A stretch of 64,000 bases of DNA from Baylisascaris procyonis. Its lineage: Eukaryota > Nematoda > Chromadorea > Rhabditida > Ascarididae. This document shows, piece by piece, positions 1 to 41,655 of the stretch. A program made the position numbers and the translations under genes. Numbering within the stretch: the first letter of the stretch is position 1; every line of letters starts with the position of its first letter. The DNA lies in NCBI GenBank assembly GCA_037389465.1, contig JAZARR010000169.1, positions 1-64,000 of the forward strand, in the 5' to 3' direction. Below the pieces are notes generated by a model that was not told the DNA's origin, searched no databases, and was given only the letters and a program-made list of their open reading frames with translations.

Positions 1-1
1 G

Positions 2-29387
<29,386 letters not shown>

Positions 29388-30950
29388 CTTCTATCGTGGT
29401 CTGATTTTTGTTTTACATTATAGAATGGCATGCACTCTGTATCTTCTCGCCCAACTTCCTCTTCTTGGCTTCTTTCACTGTTTGAGCTGACACAATGCCC
29501 GTGATGTTTATTAAAAGATAAAGAGGTGAGGAAGGGGAGTTGAGGAGGGCGATAGATTTTATTAAATGAATTATCGAAAGAAACATTGTTCAGTTTTTCC
29601 TTAACTTTCAGCGTTTCCTTACTTCATTATCCTAACTATCTATGATGATTTTTTGGCATTGGAGCTAACAAAAACGAGAACTTAATTGCGTTGATCATTC
29701 CGAGGTGAACACAACGATAAATTTAGTAATCGGGAGTGGGAGAGAAGCAGTGGAGGATGCGGAGTGTCTATACTGTTTTCGTTTAGGTTCAAGGTGTTCA
29801 CGCCCAGGTTCGTTTTGTTGTTGTTTTGCTCACGGCGTTTGCATACATTGCGTTGTGCGTAGTGCCACGCTGACAGGCTGGCTGTGTTTTCGTTCCGATC
29901 GAAAGTATGCCGGTGTTTATGTGCTTTCCATGTTATCGTTATTGTCGTCTGACACTGTGCAAATTGACTAATTTCTGAATTAGCTCGAAGTTGGAGGCGC
30001 AGCTTGAGGTGGCGCTCAACATGCGCCGATTGATCTCTCTTTTCATGCCCCTTCTTGTTGCTCTCTTCGACCCATTGGTCTTGTTTTGTCGATTTGTTTT
30101 TCTTTGAACCCAATGATCGACTTGCTCCAAACTGTCATGGCATCGAAACGAGTTGTTGCTGGAGCTGGGTCGTCAATTTTGGCATCCACAAAACGGAGTT
30201 TTGTCCACTCGACAACTCTTTGATCTCTTACCATCGTCTTATCTTTATTATTAACTGTTGTAGTAACTCAGGTAGTCGAGCAGTTAAAATTTTAAGTGCT
30301 GGTGTCGCCAGATGAATGAATAATTTCCGACGTGTATTTTCTCTTTAAACCTGTCTGTAATTTCACGGAAGTCTCGCAATAAAACTTGGTATTTTCCTTT
30401 GCGGCAAAGGTATTGTCGAATTTACGGTGAATCGAAACAAAACTGTGTTAGCATATATATCCTCTTTTATGCACACTTTCCCTACTCGTCAACCTGAGAT
30501 GCAACATATTTTCGTCTTTTGTAATGCGGAGCTTTCTGATAATTTCCTACTGGTAAGTGATGCTGTGGCTGGTTCTTCTTTCTTACCTAAGGTTACTATT
30601 TTAAAAGGAGGATGAATGAGCATTGCGATGGGTTGGCGGCATTGAATTCTTTTGAGCGCAGGTGAATATTTTTGATAATGGTGAACATAAACGAACGCTA
30701 TGGTGGTTTATATGAAAAATATAACTTTTTCAAATGAAACGAGCTGCTGCTTCATTGTCTGCAATTGCAAACAGCGTATATTATACTGAAGGATACATAG
30801 GTTGCTTTGTTTTTTCTAATGGTTTGTATACATTCGTAAGCGATTTTTTTGTCCTGTTTTTCAACTTTTTTCTGTGTTATGAGTTTTGTTGATAAGTTAT
30901 TATTATATATTGTTTATAGTTCACACAACAGTTTTCCTGTATGTTTGCGT
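29388..30950. other. 3' flank of the CHD7-like gene, probable 3' UTR
   Basis: No convincing gene. The first AATAAA after the stop is at 30378-30383, which would give a 3' UTR of about 1 kb. A minus-strand frame of 143 codons (29682-30113) is open but rich in Asn, Arg, Gln and Lys. It shows no domain and lies opposite the presumed UTR, so I treat it as chance. Confidence 0.4.
30378..30383 (+). terminator. Candidate polyadenylation signal AATAAA for the CHD7-like gene
   Basis: This is the first AATAAA on the + strand downstream of the TAG at 29385. Only the hexamer supports it, and variant signals may be used earlier. Confidence 0.3.
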
Positions 30951-32600
30951 ACAGTGCAGCTTTTTCGTTTTGCCGATTTCCGGCGATGATATAGGTTCGA
31001 AGTTACTGTTTCGTCATAAATGAGGTGGGAAAGGACCTAGAGTTCGGATGGTGACAGTTTTCTAGGATTTGGGCCGCAGGAAAGGGAACCGACGTAGAAA
31101 TCCTATCCAGGATAGGACATGTCTTTTTTTCGTAGGACATTGGGGTACTAATGCAATACGAAATCGAAGACTCGATGCGTAAATGTATATTACGACGCCC
31201 GTTCCCAAGGCTAAAATGGTCCATCGCCAGGGTATCCAAGCGTGAACCTCCGATTGCAAATGCATTCTGGTGGGCGTTATTCAACGATCTTATGGTCTCG
31301 GTCTCTGTGGCATCATTGTATCGTCTCACAGGTCAATATAAATACCGGGCTAAGCCTTCGAAGCACGGAGGTCTAAGTGGGTATTTACGTAGACTGCAGC
31401 AGAGTTGCTAAATGCGAGTACCATCACTACAGAACCGCAGGGAACTGCAACATGTACACAGCATCAGATAATTGAAAGTATTATCTGGTTGACTTGTGGA
31501 CTCGCAGTTTCTTCAAGGTCGTGTTTTTGATAGTGTTAATCCAAGCAAAACTAGTAACAAAACGCAGAGGGATACTGCGAGAAACCGCAAACACTGTGCA
31601 CCAGAACAACAGCATTTCCAATGTTCTACACAGTTTGCGTAAATGTTATAATACAATTTTTTCGTCGCAGACAGTTATCGCAGACAATAGTGCAAAGACA
31701 ACGTAAAGGTAGACAGTTGGGGCCTACTTTTGCCCCAACTGTCTACCTTTACGTTGCCTTTGCACTATTTCCCATGCTCCAAAATAGGTTGTTAATATTC
31801 AGCGTTACTTCCTCCACGTCCTCCGTGGACACGGCTCCCGCACGCCCTAAACCATAACCGGAGACGCGGCACACAAAGTGGCAGCTCGAATGCATGGAAA
31901 CAGCCATTTTAAGAGGTCTTTACCGTACGTGAAATGCAACCGAAACGTGATCGGGTGAGACCATTAGAGACGGGATAACGTTAACATATCAAACTTGGAA
32001 GGCATACTCGCAATATGGGAAATATTCGTTATGCATTAAAAATTTCAGTTTCAGTGCGGCTATAGCTTGATTGGTTGCTTTCGTAGGGCTTAACAATTCT
32101 TTTTTTACACTGTCAAGCAACAGACTGTTGAAAGCTAAGCTACTGGCAGAATTCCATCAAATTCAAAGATGGCATTTTGGGAAACGCTTTAAAACATTTC
32201 TTGCGTAACGCTTAAGTTCCGAAGATGGGATTCCCTCGCAATCCGTTTTTAATGGCCATGACGTTAAGCCTTTAGGGAATTACCGTATTTTGCATCATAT
32301 TAGCCAAATTAACTATTTTCCGTTTTCCTAATCGTATGCCTACGAACCGAAATGCGGCTCCTGCACTATGTGTGTAACTGTTTCTCCTTGCGTCCACGTG
32401 TGCGTGTTTTTGCGTATCTATATAAGTGCTATACGTCTGCACGTGTGGGTTGCATGCGCTTACGGCGAAAACTTTTATATTCAGTAATGTGTACAAAAAA
32501 GTTGGCTATAAAGGTTGTCTATTTACAATATATGTGCAAAAAGAGGGCCATCATTGCTTAGGTATGACATATGACATGATATATGTGTAGTAAGGTCGAC
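30950..32600. other. Intergenic segment of raised GC with hairpins, no gene seen
   Basis: About 31000-31860 is noticeably richer in GC than its surroundings and contains short overlapping frames on both strands without recognisable domains. It includes an 8-bp palindrome near 31108-31124 and the long hairpin at 31686-31769. An old mobile element is the simplest reading. Confidence 0.3.
31686..31769. repeat. Near-perfect 38-bp inverted repeat (hairpin) with 8-nt loop
   Basis: Arms at 31686-31723 and 31732-31769 are reverse complements with a single mismatch, and the loop is 31724-31731. The arms run from an AATAGTGCAAAG end to a CAGTTGGGGC tip. Such length and identity imply a recent origin: a foldback element, a template-switch event or a transcribed hairpin. 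Confidence 0.85.
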
Positions 32601-32716
32601 TGTGACGAGGAATATAACTTCAGCCAATGAGGAACGACCTCGGCAAAATGAAGTAAGCCTGAGTCCAACAGCGCGGAAACGTCGGCTTCCGCTGATTCAG
32701 GCTCCGGGAAAAAGGA

Positions 32717-32818
32717 GGAGCCAACCTCTCGACTCCAGCTTTTTTCAAACCAGGGTTAGATCGGAGCCAATCTCTCGACTCCAGCTTTTTTGCAACCAGG
32801 ATTAGATCGGAGCCGACC
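32717..32818. repeat. 46-bp tandem repeat, about 2.2 copies
   Basis: Copies start at 32717, 32763 and 32809 with the GGAGCC motif. The first two are full and differ at only a few positions. Both contain CTCTCGACTCCAGC. No gene is involved. Confidence 0.85.
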
Positions 32819-32899
32819 TTGGTTGGGATCAACACCGGCATCTATTCTGCTGATTATTTTCTGATTTTGCCTCCGATGCTCCACCATAGCGGCTGCCAG

Positions 32900-35800
32900 T
32901 GATGTTTAATACGCCTGCAGACCTTATTTGCTATATGCGGCAAAAGTCTCCTTAATAGAAGAAATGTTCGTTTATAGTCCCTCCCACATGTCCGGTGTTG
33001 GTGCGTTATAACAGAATTAGTTCTTCTCGGCCGTTATGAATGAATGCTATTCCATTTCTCTTCAAAATTTTCGAATTTCTCCAGAAGTGGATGATGTGGA
33101 ACAGGAAGCAAAGAACTAGATGTTACAGGATCGATAAGCGAACAGCTGCACATGGGGCGAAGGGATTAGATCTATAGAGTTACTAATTATGGAGGGAATA
33201 TATTATGCTCTAAATTTCTTCACCACGGAGATTGGATATCCGAAAGCAGTAAATGGGAATTTTCAAAAGACAAACGAAAAATTCGATGGAAATACCACTA
33301 AAGAAGCAGTGATCAAAATCGCAGATTGAGCAATAAACCTTTTATTTATTTAGAAATATTTCACACTCACGTCTTTATCTCAGTTCACTTTACCTTTATC
33401 AAAAAGCACTCATTACAAATAAATATCTCTTCATATCACTTTTACTTTGCTTGCGAGAAGTTGTAATGTAGAGTGAAGTTTAGGGTTTAGGCTGGTCTCC
33501 TACCGATCCGATGCGGATGAGTCGGTTCGCCGTTGTTCTCCTCAGAAAGAGGGTCGGAAATTACTCCACAGCCTTCGTCCCGATAATAACCAGCACAAAA
33601 ATCAGTCGTTTGGAATATCCGATTGAGGACTTATACAAGGAAGCTACTGGAACTCGCTGATAGTATTGTTGGACTCATATGGTGTGTGTGGCTCTAAGAT
33701 GATGTGGATCACTGACACATTCACACAGATAGGCATTCTTCTGCTTGTAGATGTTAATTAATGAAAACTGGGTGAACATATGTGAAGGATGTAAAATCGA
33801 TAGCTTACAATCGTTCATTCGGATAATATTTGAATTGCCTAGCTTGCTTGGCACCTTTGCCTCCGTAACGCAAGAGATTAGGTTGGTGTGGGTGGAGGAC
33901 AAGGATATGAATGAAAAATGCCAAGAAATCGCTTTAGTGGCGTAAGGAGTTCCGCTTGACATCGGGGACAAGGAAACTCACAAATCTCTTCACTCGTCGT
34001 TCTCATCGGGTTTCTTCGAAGACTGCTGGACGTTTATAAGAACAACAGTCGCAAAGTGTAAGATTTTTTTGATCGCAAAGTTTCTGAATTAACAAAACAT
34101 CTTATTACAGCTACTCCAATATTAGTTACCAGAAGGTCAAGCGCTCCGTACAACAGTGTTGATTACTGTCACACTTAGTACAATACTGGCAGTGAGATTA
34201 TCCTCCACTTTCACAACCACCACCACCAAAAGTAAAGGAATCTCGCAGCACATATAATAATAGTACCAAAGACAATCAGCAGTACTATTATTACCTATAA
34301 TCATTACTGGTTTTAGTAGGTAATACTTAAATACGACTAATGCAACTTGTTCCAATTTGTACTGCCATCAAATATTTTCTATTATTTCTGCTACTACTGC
34401 TGTTAATAGCAATTAATGTTCTTGATGCAGCACCACTACTAATTGACAACATTGCCATTTCTATCATTACTAGAGAAGGCATTGCTCTGCCACCTGCACT
34501 ATTACCACTGTTAATTAGTGACAAAACCCCTATACCACCAGCAACTGACTTTGCCATTCAGCGGCTTCCGACTGCATTAAATTAGAAACTCATTAACAAC
34601 CCCCAACAGTGCCAGAAGCCCTCGATTCGCCCGTTGCGAAAAGAATCGTTAGAAATCCCGAGTTAAGGGCCTCCAAATCGATGCTATGCGCCGAAAACTA
34701 TTGGGGTTTCCAACAATGGCTGTTATTGTTTCTGATACCACTAAGAAGTTGATGCGATGAATCCGCGAAAACTCATAGTACCTACCCCATCAAAGAAATT
34801 TGTCCGCCATTTAACTCTACCGTATCCACATCCTTGTACGTCCTCTTATCCGTCTGCTACCCTCTACCTTCTGCATCAGCAAAGCAGGGGAAAACTCGTT
34901 AGGCCTGGAATACATCAACCACGTTGCAAATAATCTTCGTTATAAGGTAAAAGCCTACTGTGAGATTTTTTATATCCAGTAGAACGCATCGATCCAATTG
35001 AATAAAACATTTCTAACAAAAACGAAATACCACTGGACATTAACAGAATGGACTGGGTTCGAATCCTATGCAAGCCATGTTAGAAATCATCGACTCTTGT
35101 TAGTGCAAATATTCTTTATAACAAGAGACACAAAAAACACATCACTAAAAAATCTTTTTTTCGAACCATATGCGAAGAAATTAACAAAAAATATAGCAAA
35201 GTGAAAACTCACTCTATGAATTAAGAGTAACAATTGGCATCATATGAAATAAATATTTACAGAAGTGAATTAAATAAAAACAAAAGTAAAAGTCATTAAT
35301 TATCGAATGAAAAGTAAAAATTGAGGTGAAAAACATCACCCGGCCAATTTTTTATAAAATAAATACTAATTCACGAAACCACTCAACATTAAAAAATATG
35401 CAGCAAAATATTTTTCTAAAAGAACTTGCATATTTTCTATTGAAAACGCCACGTTGTTACCGTTAATGAATGACGAATAGGAATTATTTATTCAAACGTT
35501 GAAATAAAAGTTTCAAGTAATGCTGAAAATAAAAAATTAGTCCACTGAAAAAACGAACAATAAACAAAATTCGTAAAACAAAACCACCTTTTCCTATGCG
35601 AAGAAATTCATAAATAGAAATAAAAGTTAGCACAGTCATCAAAACGTAGACTCTTCATATCGCCGTCTCTGTTAGTCACCAACATAAATCGCCCACAACT
35701 TACTAATATATAAACATCATTGCCGTTACTGACACTATCAGAAAAGTGTCAAACCTATGTAAATGACAATGAAAATTTGTTTATTATCGATAAATCTTTG

Positions 35801-36954
35801 ACCATCGATCAAATACTTTTAACTGCAATGAAACATAGCGCTAATTTCAAGAACAATAGAATTGCAAACCAAAAAACCGATATATGGCTACAACGATGTT
35901 TTCCATACTTCAATCCAGTTTAGCTTCTGTTCACTGTTGTCGAAGTAATATCCTTTTTTCATCTTTTCCTATCCTGTAGCGTGCATCAATGTACTGCGAT
36001 GAGATGCTTTCTTAAGCGAAAATTTCGTATATTAAGTTTTAAATAAAACGCTTCAACGATAAAGCTGTTTTGGGTCTCGCCCTCCTCAATTCCTCTTCAC
36101 AGCCCTAAAAAATTATTAGTTCGTTTAAAACTTCCTCGTTTCCACTATCACATTGCAAAAATCGAACTTAACAAATTGCAAAAAACAGTGAAAAAAGAGA
36201 GATTCCAGCACCAACAAATTAATGTATAAACAATACATACAAATACATAAACAGTGGATTAACAAATAAATACAACAAATCAGCATTATTCAATCGGATT
36301 CAACAACAATCAGCAACAATCTCTGTTATCATGTGAGTACTTTTTCATAAATATACATCAAAGCTCTTTAATATTCGACCCCCCCCCCACTCCTTCCTCG
36401 TAACAGTGCTCTTGGAACTGCACTAGAAACATCCACAAAAACATAAAATTAGACAAAAACTTTATCCCGCTTTGCAACGCATTTCACCAGTAGTTATGCC
36501 TTCAATCATTAGTTCCCTTCGACTGTGCCCTTCATCACTTTTTTCTATTCTATTCCACCCTTCGATTCTTTATTCTGTTCCATCAACTAACTTGACAGCT
36601 TCCATTTATGTTCAATTTCTTCCATAAGCGCTCTCAGCAAGCCTTGAGGAATGTATGGCATAACTTTTATGCGGTACATGAATTGTTGTTGCATTGCACT
36701 TTTTGCAATCAATGCAAAACTGCAGCACTTGCAAGCAATGTATCTAATATAATATAACAAAGGATTTCAGAGAATGTAACGACAATATGCAAAATTCAAA
36801 ATTCCAGAAAAGCACATAATCGCTTCGTAAAAACGCTTTTCAAAATAATTTGCAGAAATATGCACGTATCTGGAAAGATCAATAAGCTGTACAAAACGGA
36901 AAACTTAAAAAGCGCAAGCACCTTACTTAGTGGCCGTACGCTGAACATAGAAAA
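32900..36954. other. Intergenic region, no gene recognised
   Basis: AT-rich sequence downstream of the RAMAC-like gene. About 34137-34590 has a triplet-like bias (AAT, AGT and ATT) that leaves frames open on both strands and yields Ser/Asn- and Leu-rich translations. I take it as cryptic low-complexity DNA. A C-run lies at about 36380. AATAAA-type signals on the minus strand occur further down, for example at 36565-36575. Confidence 0.4.
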
Positions 36955-39657
36955 TTACTCATATCTTCCAGGATAAGAAACAAGGTCACGGTTCTCTGCA
37001 CTGACCTGACTATTCTGGCGTCCCCTATCCTCATTTGAAGGAACGCTTCCGTCCAGCCTATTTCCTTGCCATCGTGAGTGTCCTCGCCCTCTACCTCTAC
37101 TACGCCAATCTTGATTACCCTCCCTGCGCCAATCGCCACCTCTTCCACGATAACTTCGATCATCACCGCCACGCCAATCACTGCCGCCTCCACCTCGCCA
37201 ACTATTGCGAGACCTTCTCGAGTCATCTCTTCCACGCCATCTCTTGCTAGGCGACTCTCCATCTTCTTGAGCACCGTCTCGCCATCGACTGAAATATAGC
37301 GTTAACGTTTTACACTTCCGAAACCGATAGACAAAATCATTCCTCCGTCCCTGCCATTTATTGCCTTCACCCCCTTTCTTACCTCCTCGTGAGTTCCTGC
37401 CCACCAATTAACTACTGAAACCTACTTTTGTAAGTATAAGCGAACGTTTGCAACTGACGTAACTGACTGATTCTTGACCCAAATATGTTTACACCTCACT
37501 ACAAACTGCAAACAACTTCAATTCAGAATTAAAAGAACGTCAACACCAACAGGATTAATTGAAGCGGGTGGTGAATTACACAAAAATTGGAACTTCTTAT
37601 ATTTTCAAATTCAACGCCTAACTTACTTTATTCGAACCGTCTTTACATTACATTAAATTAATTCACGAACTGCACGATTAATTCATTATTAACACTCTGC
37701 ACTGAATCAATTGCATTCTTCGCGATAATGAATTACTCGCTTCAATATACTAGTTTTATTACATGAACAAACTTGATTACAAAAATTCAATGATACCTAA
37801 CTGATCAAATTTTCTCGAAAAATTCAAATTATCGATCGTCACTTTATCGACAGATTATTCATCATCGTCTAGCATGATAAATTCACAAACTCGCAATTTT
37901 CTTGGGGATGCCCTCTGATGTCGTTCTTGTTCAAAACACAGTTTTCAATAGTAGCTGATAAAATTCTACACAACCGATTTAATGTTCGAAATAAAAAAGG
38001 AAAATTGGGAGAAGATCGATCCGATTAGCAGAAAACTTGTCAGTACTGTTGGAAACCAATGCCAATGTATTTTTGTTTCAATACAAAAACATAGCGTAAA
38101 TCATATCAAAATAACATATAGATAAAAACGATCGCAGTTCAACCTAAACAGGTAGAATGCAGCAGGTAAACCAAGTTGCAGTCACCGATTTATTTTTTTT
38201 TGCTCAAATATCAACAAAAGAGCAACCTTTTGAAGTGCCATAATAATTAAGAAATGCATATCTAAGCCAACAAAATTAAACATACACATAATCGTATTTC
38301 CTTTTCGGTCGGCTTGCCCATGGGTAAATAACGATAGGTTTGGGGAATCCATTCGACACCTCTGCGTATAGATCGTCATCCTACGATAAGAACATTTCTC
38401 TAATAATATGATCATTGCTCCGCCTTTCGGGATTATCTAATCACCCACTTCAATAATCAGTGAGATTTCACAAGTAACCGATAAAGTACAGACTGTCTGT
38501 GCACACAGATAGCACAAGTTTCAGCAGTTCAATGTACTAAATGAGAATGCCGCCGTTTTTGATACGAGGCTCTGCGCTGATATTAAGACCTCAACTTGTG
38601 CTTTTCAAACTGTTGTCACGATCAAATGCAACGTGCTTTTCTAAAAAATTGTATTGATGGAGTGATCTTAACATCAGCTATATAGTTCGACATTTGCAGC
38701 ACATCATGTGATGTGGCGTTAAGCATTAAGCAGATAAAATTAAGCTAGATAATCTCGAGAATAAGGTGCCGTCAAACACTTATACTTCAAGTGAGAAACA
38801 TTGAAAGATCGCATTCCTAAATCCGTCACACGCCGGATTACGCTACGGGCAAAATATAATCTCGAAAATCTGAACAGGCCAAATCGAAGGGCAAGCTGCA
38901 TGACTTGCTGAGGTCATGTATAAGCCTTGCTTCAACTTGACGATGCACATAACCCAATCCAGCAATCTAATTTCCTCCTTCAAGGTGGACCGGATAAGCT
39001 TCCCAAATAGGATCGAGTCTGCTTCGGAATTACATGCGCAGCTTCGGACACAAGCTATCATCTTTATCAAATCACTGATTATGACTCACCATCGTAAAAC
39101 GATTTGCAAACATAGCATCTAGCTCATGTTCTTTTCGTTCTTCTACAAAACTCGACAGATCAAGAAAACCTTCAGTCTCGGCACAAACTGAAAAAAAATC
39201 ACAAAGCGTGCGGATGTTTGATGTTATTAACTTATACATCAACTTTTCATGAAATGCTCAATATCTCAGCTCACCTTCTGCTTTCAACCTAGGTTAAGCA
39301 GCGACGTTTCATCCATTAGAACTTTTTTTGAAACAGGTGATACCACATCAAGGATGAGTAGTGAATGGAGGTTGACATCCACTCCGGTTTTGAAGGTGTT
39401 AGAAGGAATCCGACCGAGCTCGAGCAAAAAAAATCGGTGGAGGAACCCTGTCAAAAATTGTGACTCTCGGATAAAGTAGCCTTCCTCCTCTTCCACCACT
39501 CAATGCGCTACTACGATATATATTCAGTGCTTCACAGCATATTATTGTACTTACATTGTTCTGATTCCGTGGCACAATCGACGATCGCGTGGGATGTGTC
39601 ATTCTCCTCGGATTCCTCTGAAGAACTCCTCGAGTGAACGACATCTGGATCTGCCAT
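36955..39657 (-). CDS. ramac: RAMAC/RAM-like activating subunit of mRNA cap guanine-N7 methyltransferase
   Basis: Four exons on the minus strand: 39657-39555, 39187-39090, 38380-38286 and 37288-36955, 630 nt in all (209 aa). Donors GTAAGT, GTGAGT and GTATGT and acceptors TTTCAG, CGTAG and TTTCAG keep phase throughout. The core reads MFANRFTM, then DDDLYAEV, then PKPIVIYPWASRP, which lines up with human RAM (MFASRFTENDKEY, SPPIVEEWNSR). The C-terminal exon is rich in Arg, Gly, Trp and Ser with RGG and RGRG repeats, as expected of the RNA-binding tail of RAM. Known role: RAM binds RNMT, stimulates cap methylation and recruits RNA in the nucleus. This protein is longer than human RAM (118 aa) because of an acidic Ser/Glu N-terminal extension and a longer RG tail. 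An alternative GT two bases upstream at exon 3 breaks the frame, so I chose GTATGT. Confidence 0.82.
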
Positions 39658-39661
39658 CGAG

Positions 39662-39670
39662 GCTAAAATG
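39662..39670 (-). promoter_or_regulatory. Probable spliced-leader trans-splice acceptor of the RAMAC-like gene
   Basis: On the minus strand CATTTTAG ends five bases before the ATG at 39657-39655. A T-rich AG this close to the start codon is typical of nematode trans-splicing, but an ordinary 5' UTR intron acceptor would look the same. Confidence 0.4.
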
Positions 39671-40377
39671 ATCATCACTACAAACCAAAACCGCCTGCAT
39701 CAGATGCCCTTGGTGCAGTCAATAATCGTTAATCATTCAATCAGACTTGGGAAGTGCTCCACTATGCACATGACCAACTGCTTAATAGAACGCCGAACTT
39801 CTTTGGTGATAGCTTCTAAGAAAAACTCACTTAGCAAACAGGTGGAAACCTCAGACTTTAAGTTTGGATTCTACATGTGAACAAAAGTTCCGAGCCGTTA
39901 TGTCATATACTATTTATAAAGATTCCCTATCGTTCATCACACAATCCACATCAGATAAAAACAATGACTTACCACTCTCTTAGTGTCGATAAAACGTTCA
40001 CGAAATATCAATTAGTAGAAAACAAAGAGCGCTTTCTCTTATAGACTCCAAATTTAGTTTAAGTGAAACAATTGCGGTGAATCAATTCGCTTGTTCGGTA
40101 TCGTCGCTGCACATATATTTCCTAAAATTTATATTTTTTTTTGTTTAGAGATTAAATTTATCTATAAGAGATAAGATAGTATTAACTATGAAAATTCCGT
40201 TATGATCAACAAATCTGAAGTAGAGAAAATATTACATAGTAAAGAATACAAGAAAAACAGTTGTCAACATCAAGACCAATCCAAGCTCAACCAAACTTTG
40301 ACTCAATTATTTCATCCTTTCACAAACACTACAGCAATTTTTTTCCCGTTTCACTATTTACTATATTTTTTTATAAG
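39671..40377. other. Upstream region of the RAMAC-like gene
   Basis: About 0.7 kb between the RAMAC-like start and a possible exon on the opposite strand. No clear promoter element was seen. It could be a shared divergent promoter if the exon at 40378 is real. Confidence 0.25.
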
Positions 40378-40536
40378 CAATGTGGTTGAAAGGAATCTTC
40401 TTGAAAGTGAAACCCAAGCTTTGGACTTCGTTTTTCACCGAAATTCCCTTGACAGTTTTATCAAGTCAGAAAAAGAAGCTCGCAGAAAAAAGGAGACGGT
40501 ACATAGGCTGCAAGCATTACTGTACGCTAGAATATT
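40378..40536 (+). other. Candidate exon of an unknown protein, divergent to the RAMAC-like gene
   Basis: Flanked by a T-rich stretch ending in AAG at 40377 and a perfect GTAAGT donor at 40537. The open frame reads as a charged, helix-prone segment (VERNLLESETQALDF, then SEKEARRKKE). No family is recognised, no partner exon was found, and the same frame is open back to an ATG at 40202, where the translation looks random. Confidence 0.28.
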
Positions 40537-40539
40537 GTA

Positions 40540-41530
40540 AGTGGAAACAGCAACAGTGGATCGCAATTATATGAAACGAGGTGTGAGGGAAGCGTTAATT
40601 GTCTATAACATATATAGGAATCGAAACTTTCTTCACTCCAAGATTCCCATTTCACCTGTATTATACCCTTTCACGTGCAGTCTCATTCCATTCAGTTAGG
40701 GTTGAGGGCACGGCGCTAGCTTGTTTTTTCTCGGATGCCTCACCACCTTCTTTCATCTACGCCAAACTCCAACTCGTATACCCCCTCCCCTTCTCCTGAT
40801 ATGCTAAAATCCCTGAAAATGCTTAATACCTGCTATCCTATCATGCCCACCTAGCAACAATACACCGCTGCTGCTCAATTCTGCCACATTCCATGGTCAA
40901 AATTATGCGCAACTGCATGCGCCATTCAGCGTCTGCACTCACAAAGCACCTAGATGTTATGTAGTTGCACGTGCCACTTCTTTTTCCTGCGGTTCTCGTT
41001 AAACTCACAGGCTCTTATGAAGCTTCAAACCAATGTTCTTAATAGGCCAAGCCTTATGCCTATGATTTTCTCATGTTTCTTTTCACACAGCTGAAAGAAA
41101 ATCTGACATTTTACTATTCTTACGATATAATTCATACACATCAAGTCCACAATAAATAGACTTATATATGCTCCAGAATGAACGATAAATTAGAGAAAAT
41201 TCAGGTGTGACAATTTTTTGAGAACCACAACAGTGGTATGTGAATGTTGTTGTCGATGAACACCAAATACACAACAAAGCAGACAAGATGAAGTTTATCA
41301 CCAATGTTTCGGCACTCTATGCCATCAGCAGGAAGTATTGCACACACATCCGCAAATTATGTGTGTTACCTTTCAAAAGATGATATGCAATACATACTCA
41401 TGCTGGCACAGATAACGAAAAATCATTAATAAACCTGTCCTTACCTGCAATCTTTGAGCTATAATATAAGTATACAGCCCCTCATCAACAATAACATATC
41501 ACTACTGGGGTCGGCGCACTTAACCAAAAA
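40540..41530. other. Intergenic, nothing recognised
   Basis: Mixed-composition sequence between the candidate exon and the foldback element. There are short pyrimidine-rich tracts around 40700-40800 and no repeat or gene signal that I can support. Confidence 0.3.
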
Positions 41531-41655
41531 GAGATGGAGAGAGACCGCGCGCGTCTTCAGCGAGCGGCGCGGCACTGGTCACTCTAAAATAAATCGCCGC
41601 AACAAATGTGAAAATATACAGTAAGGGAACAAGATTCGAACAACGGATTTCGATA

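Noticed and set aside
29682..30113. 143-codon minus-strand ORF after the CHD7-like stop
   Set aside because: Low-complexity Asn, Arg, Gln and Lys content, no domain, no splice or start context, and it lies opposite the presumed 3' UTR.
35040..35075. GGGTTCGAATCC, similar to a tRNA T-arm
   Set aside because: No acceptor, D-arm or anticodon stem can be formed around it.
36927..37274. 115-codon minus-strand ORF rich in Val, Glu and Ile over the RAMAC-like last exon
   Set aside because: It is a shifted frame of the RG-rich exon. The RGG frame joins correctly to upstream exons and matches the RAM family.
37376..37409. Possible extra exon of the RAMAC-like gene between TTTCAG and GTAAGA on the minus strand
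   Set aside because: Inserting it breaks the reading frame, while joining 38286 directly to 37288 keeps it open.
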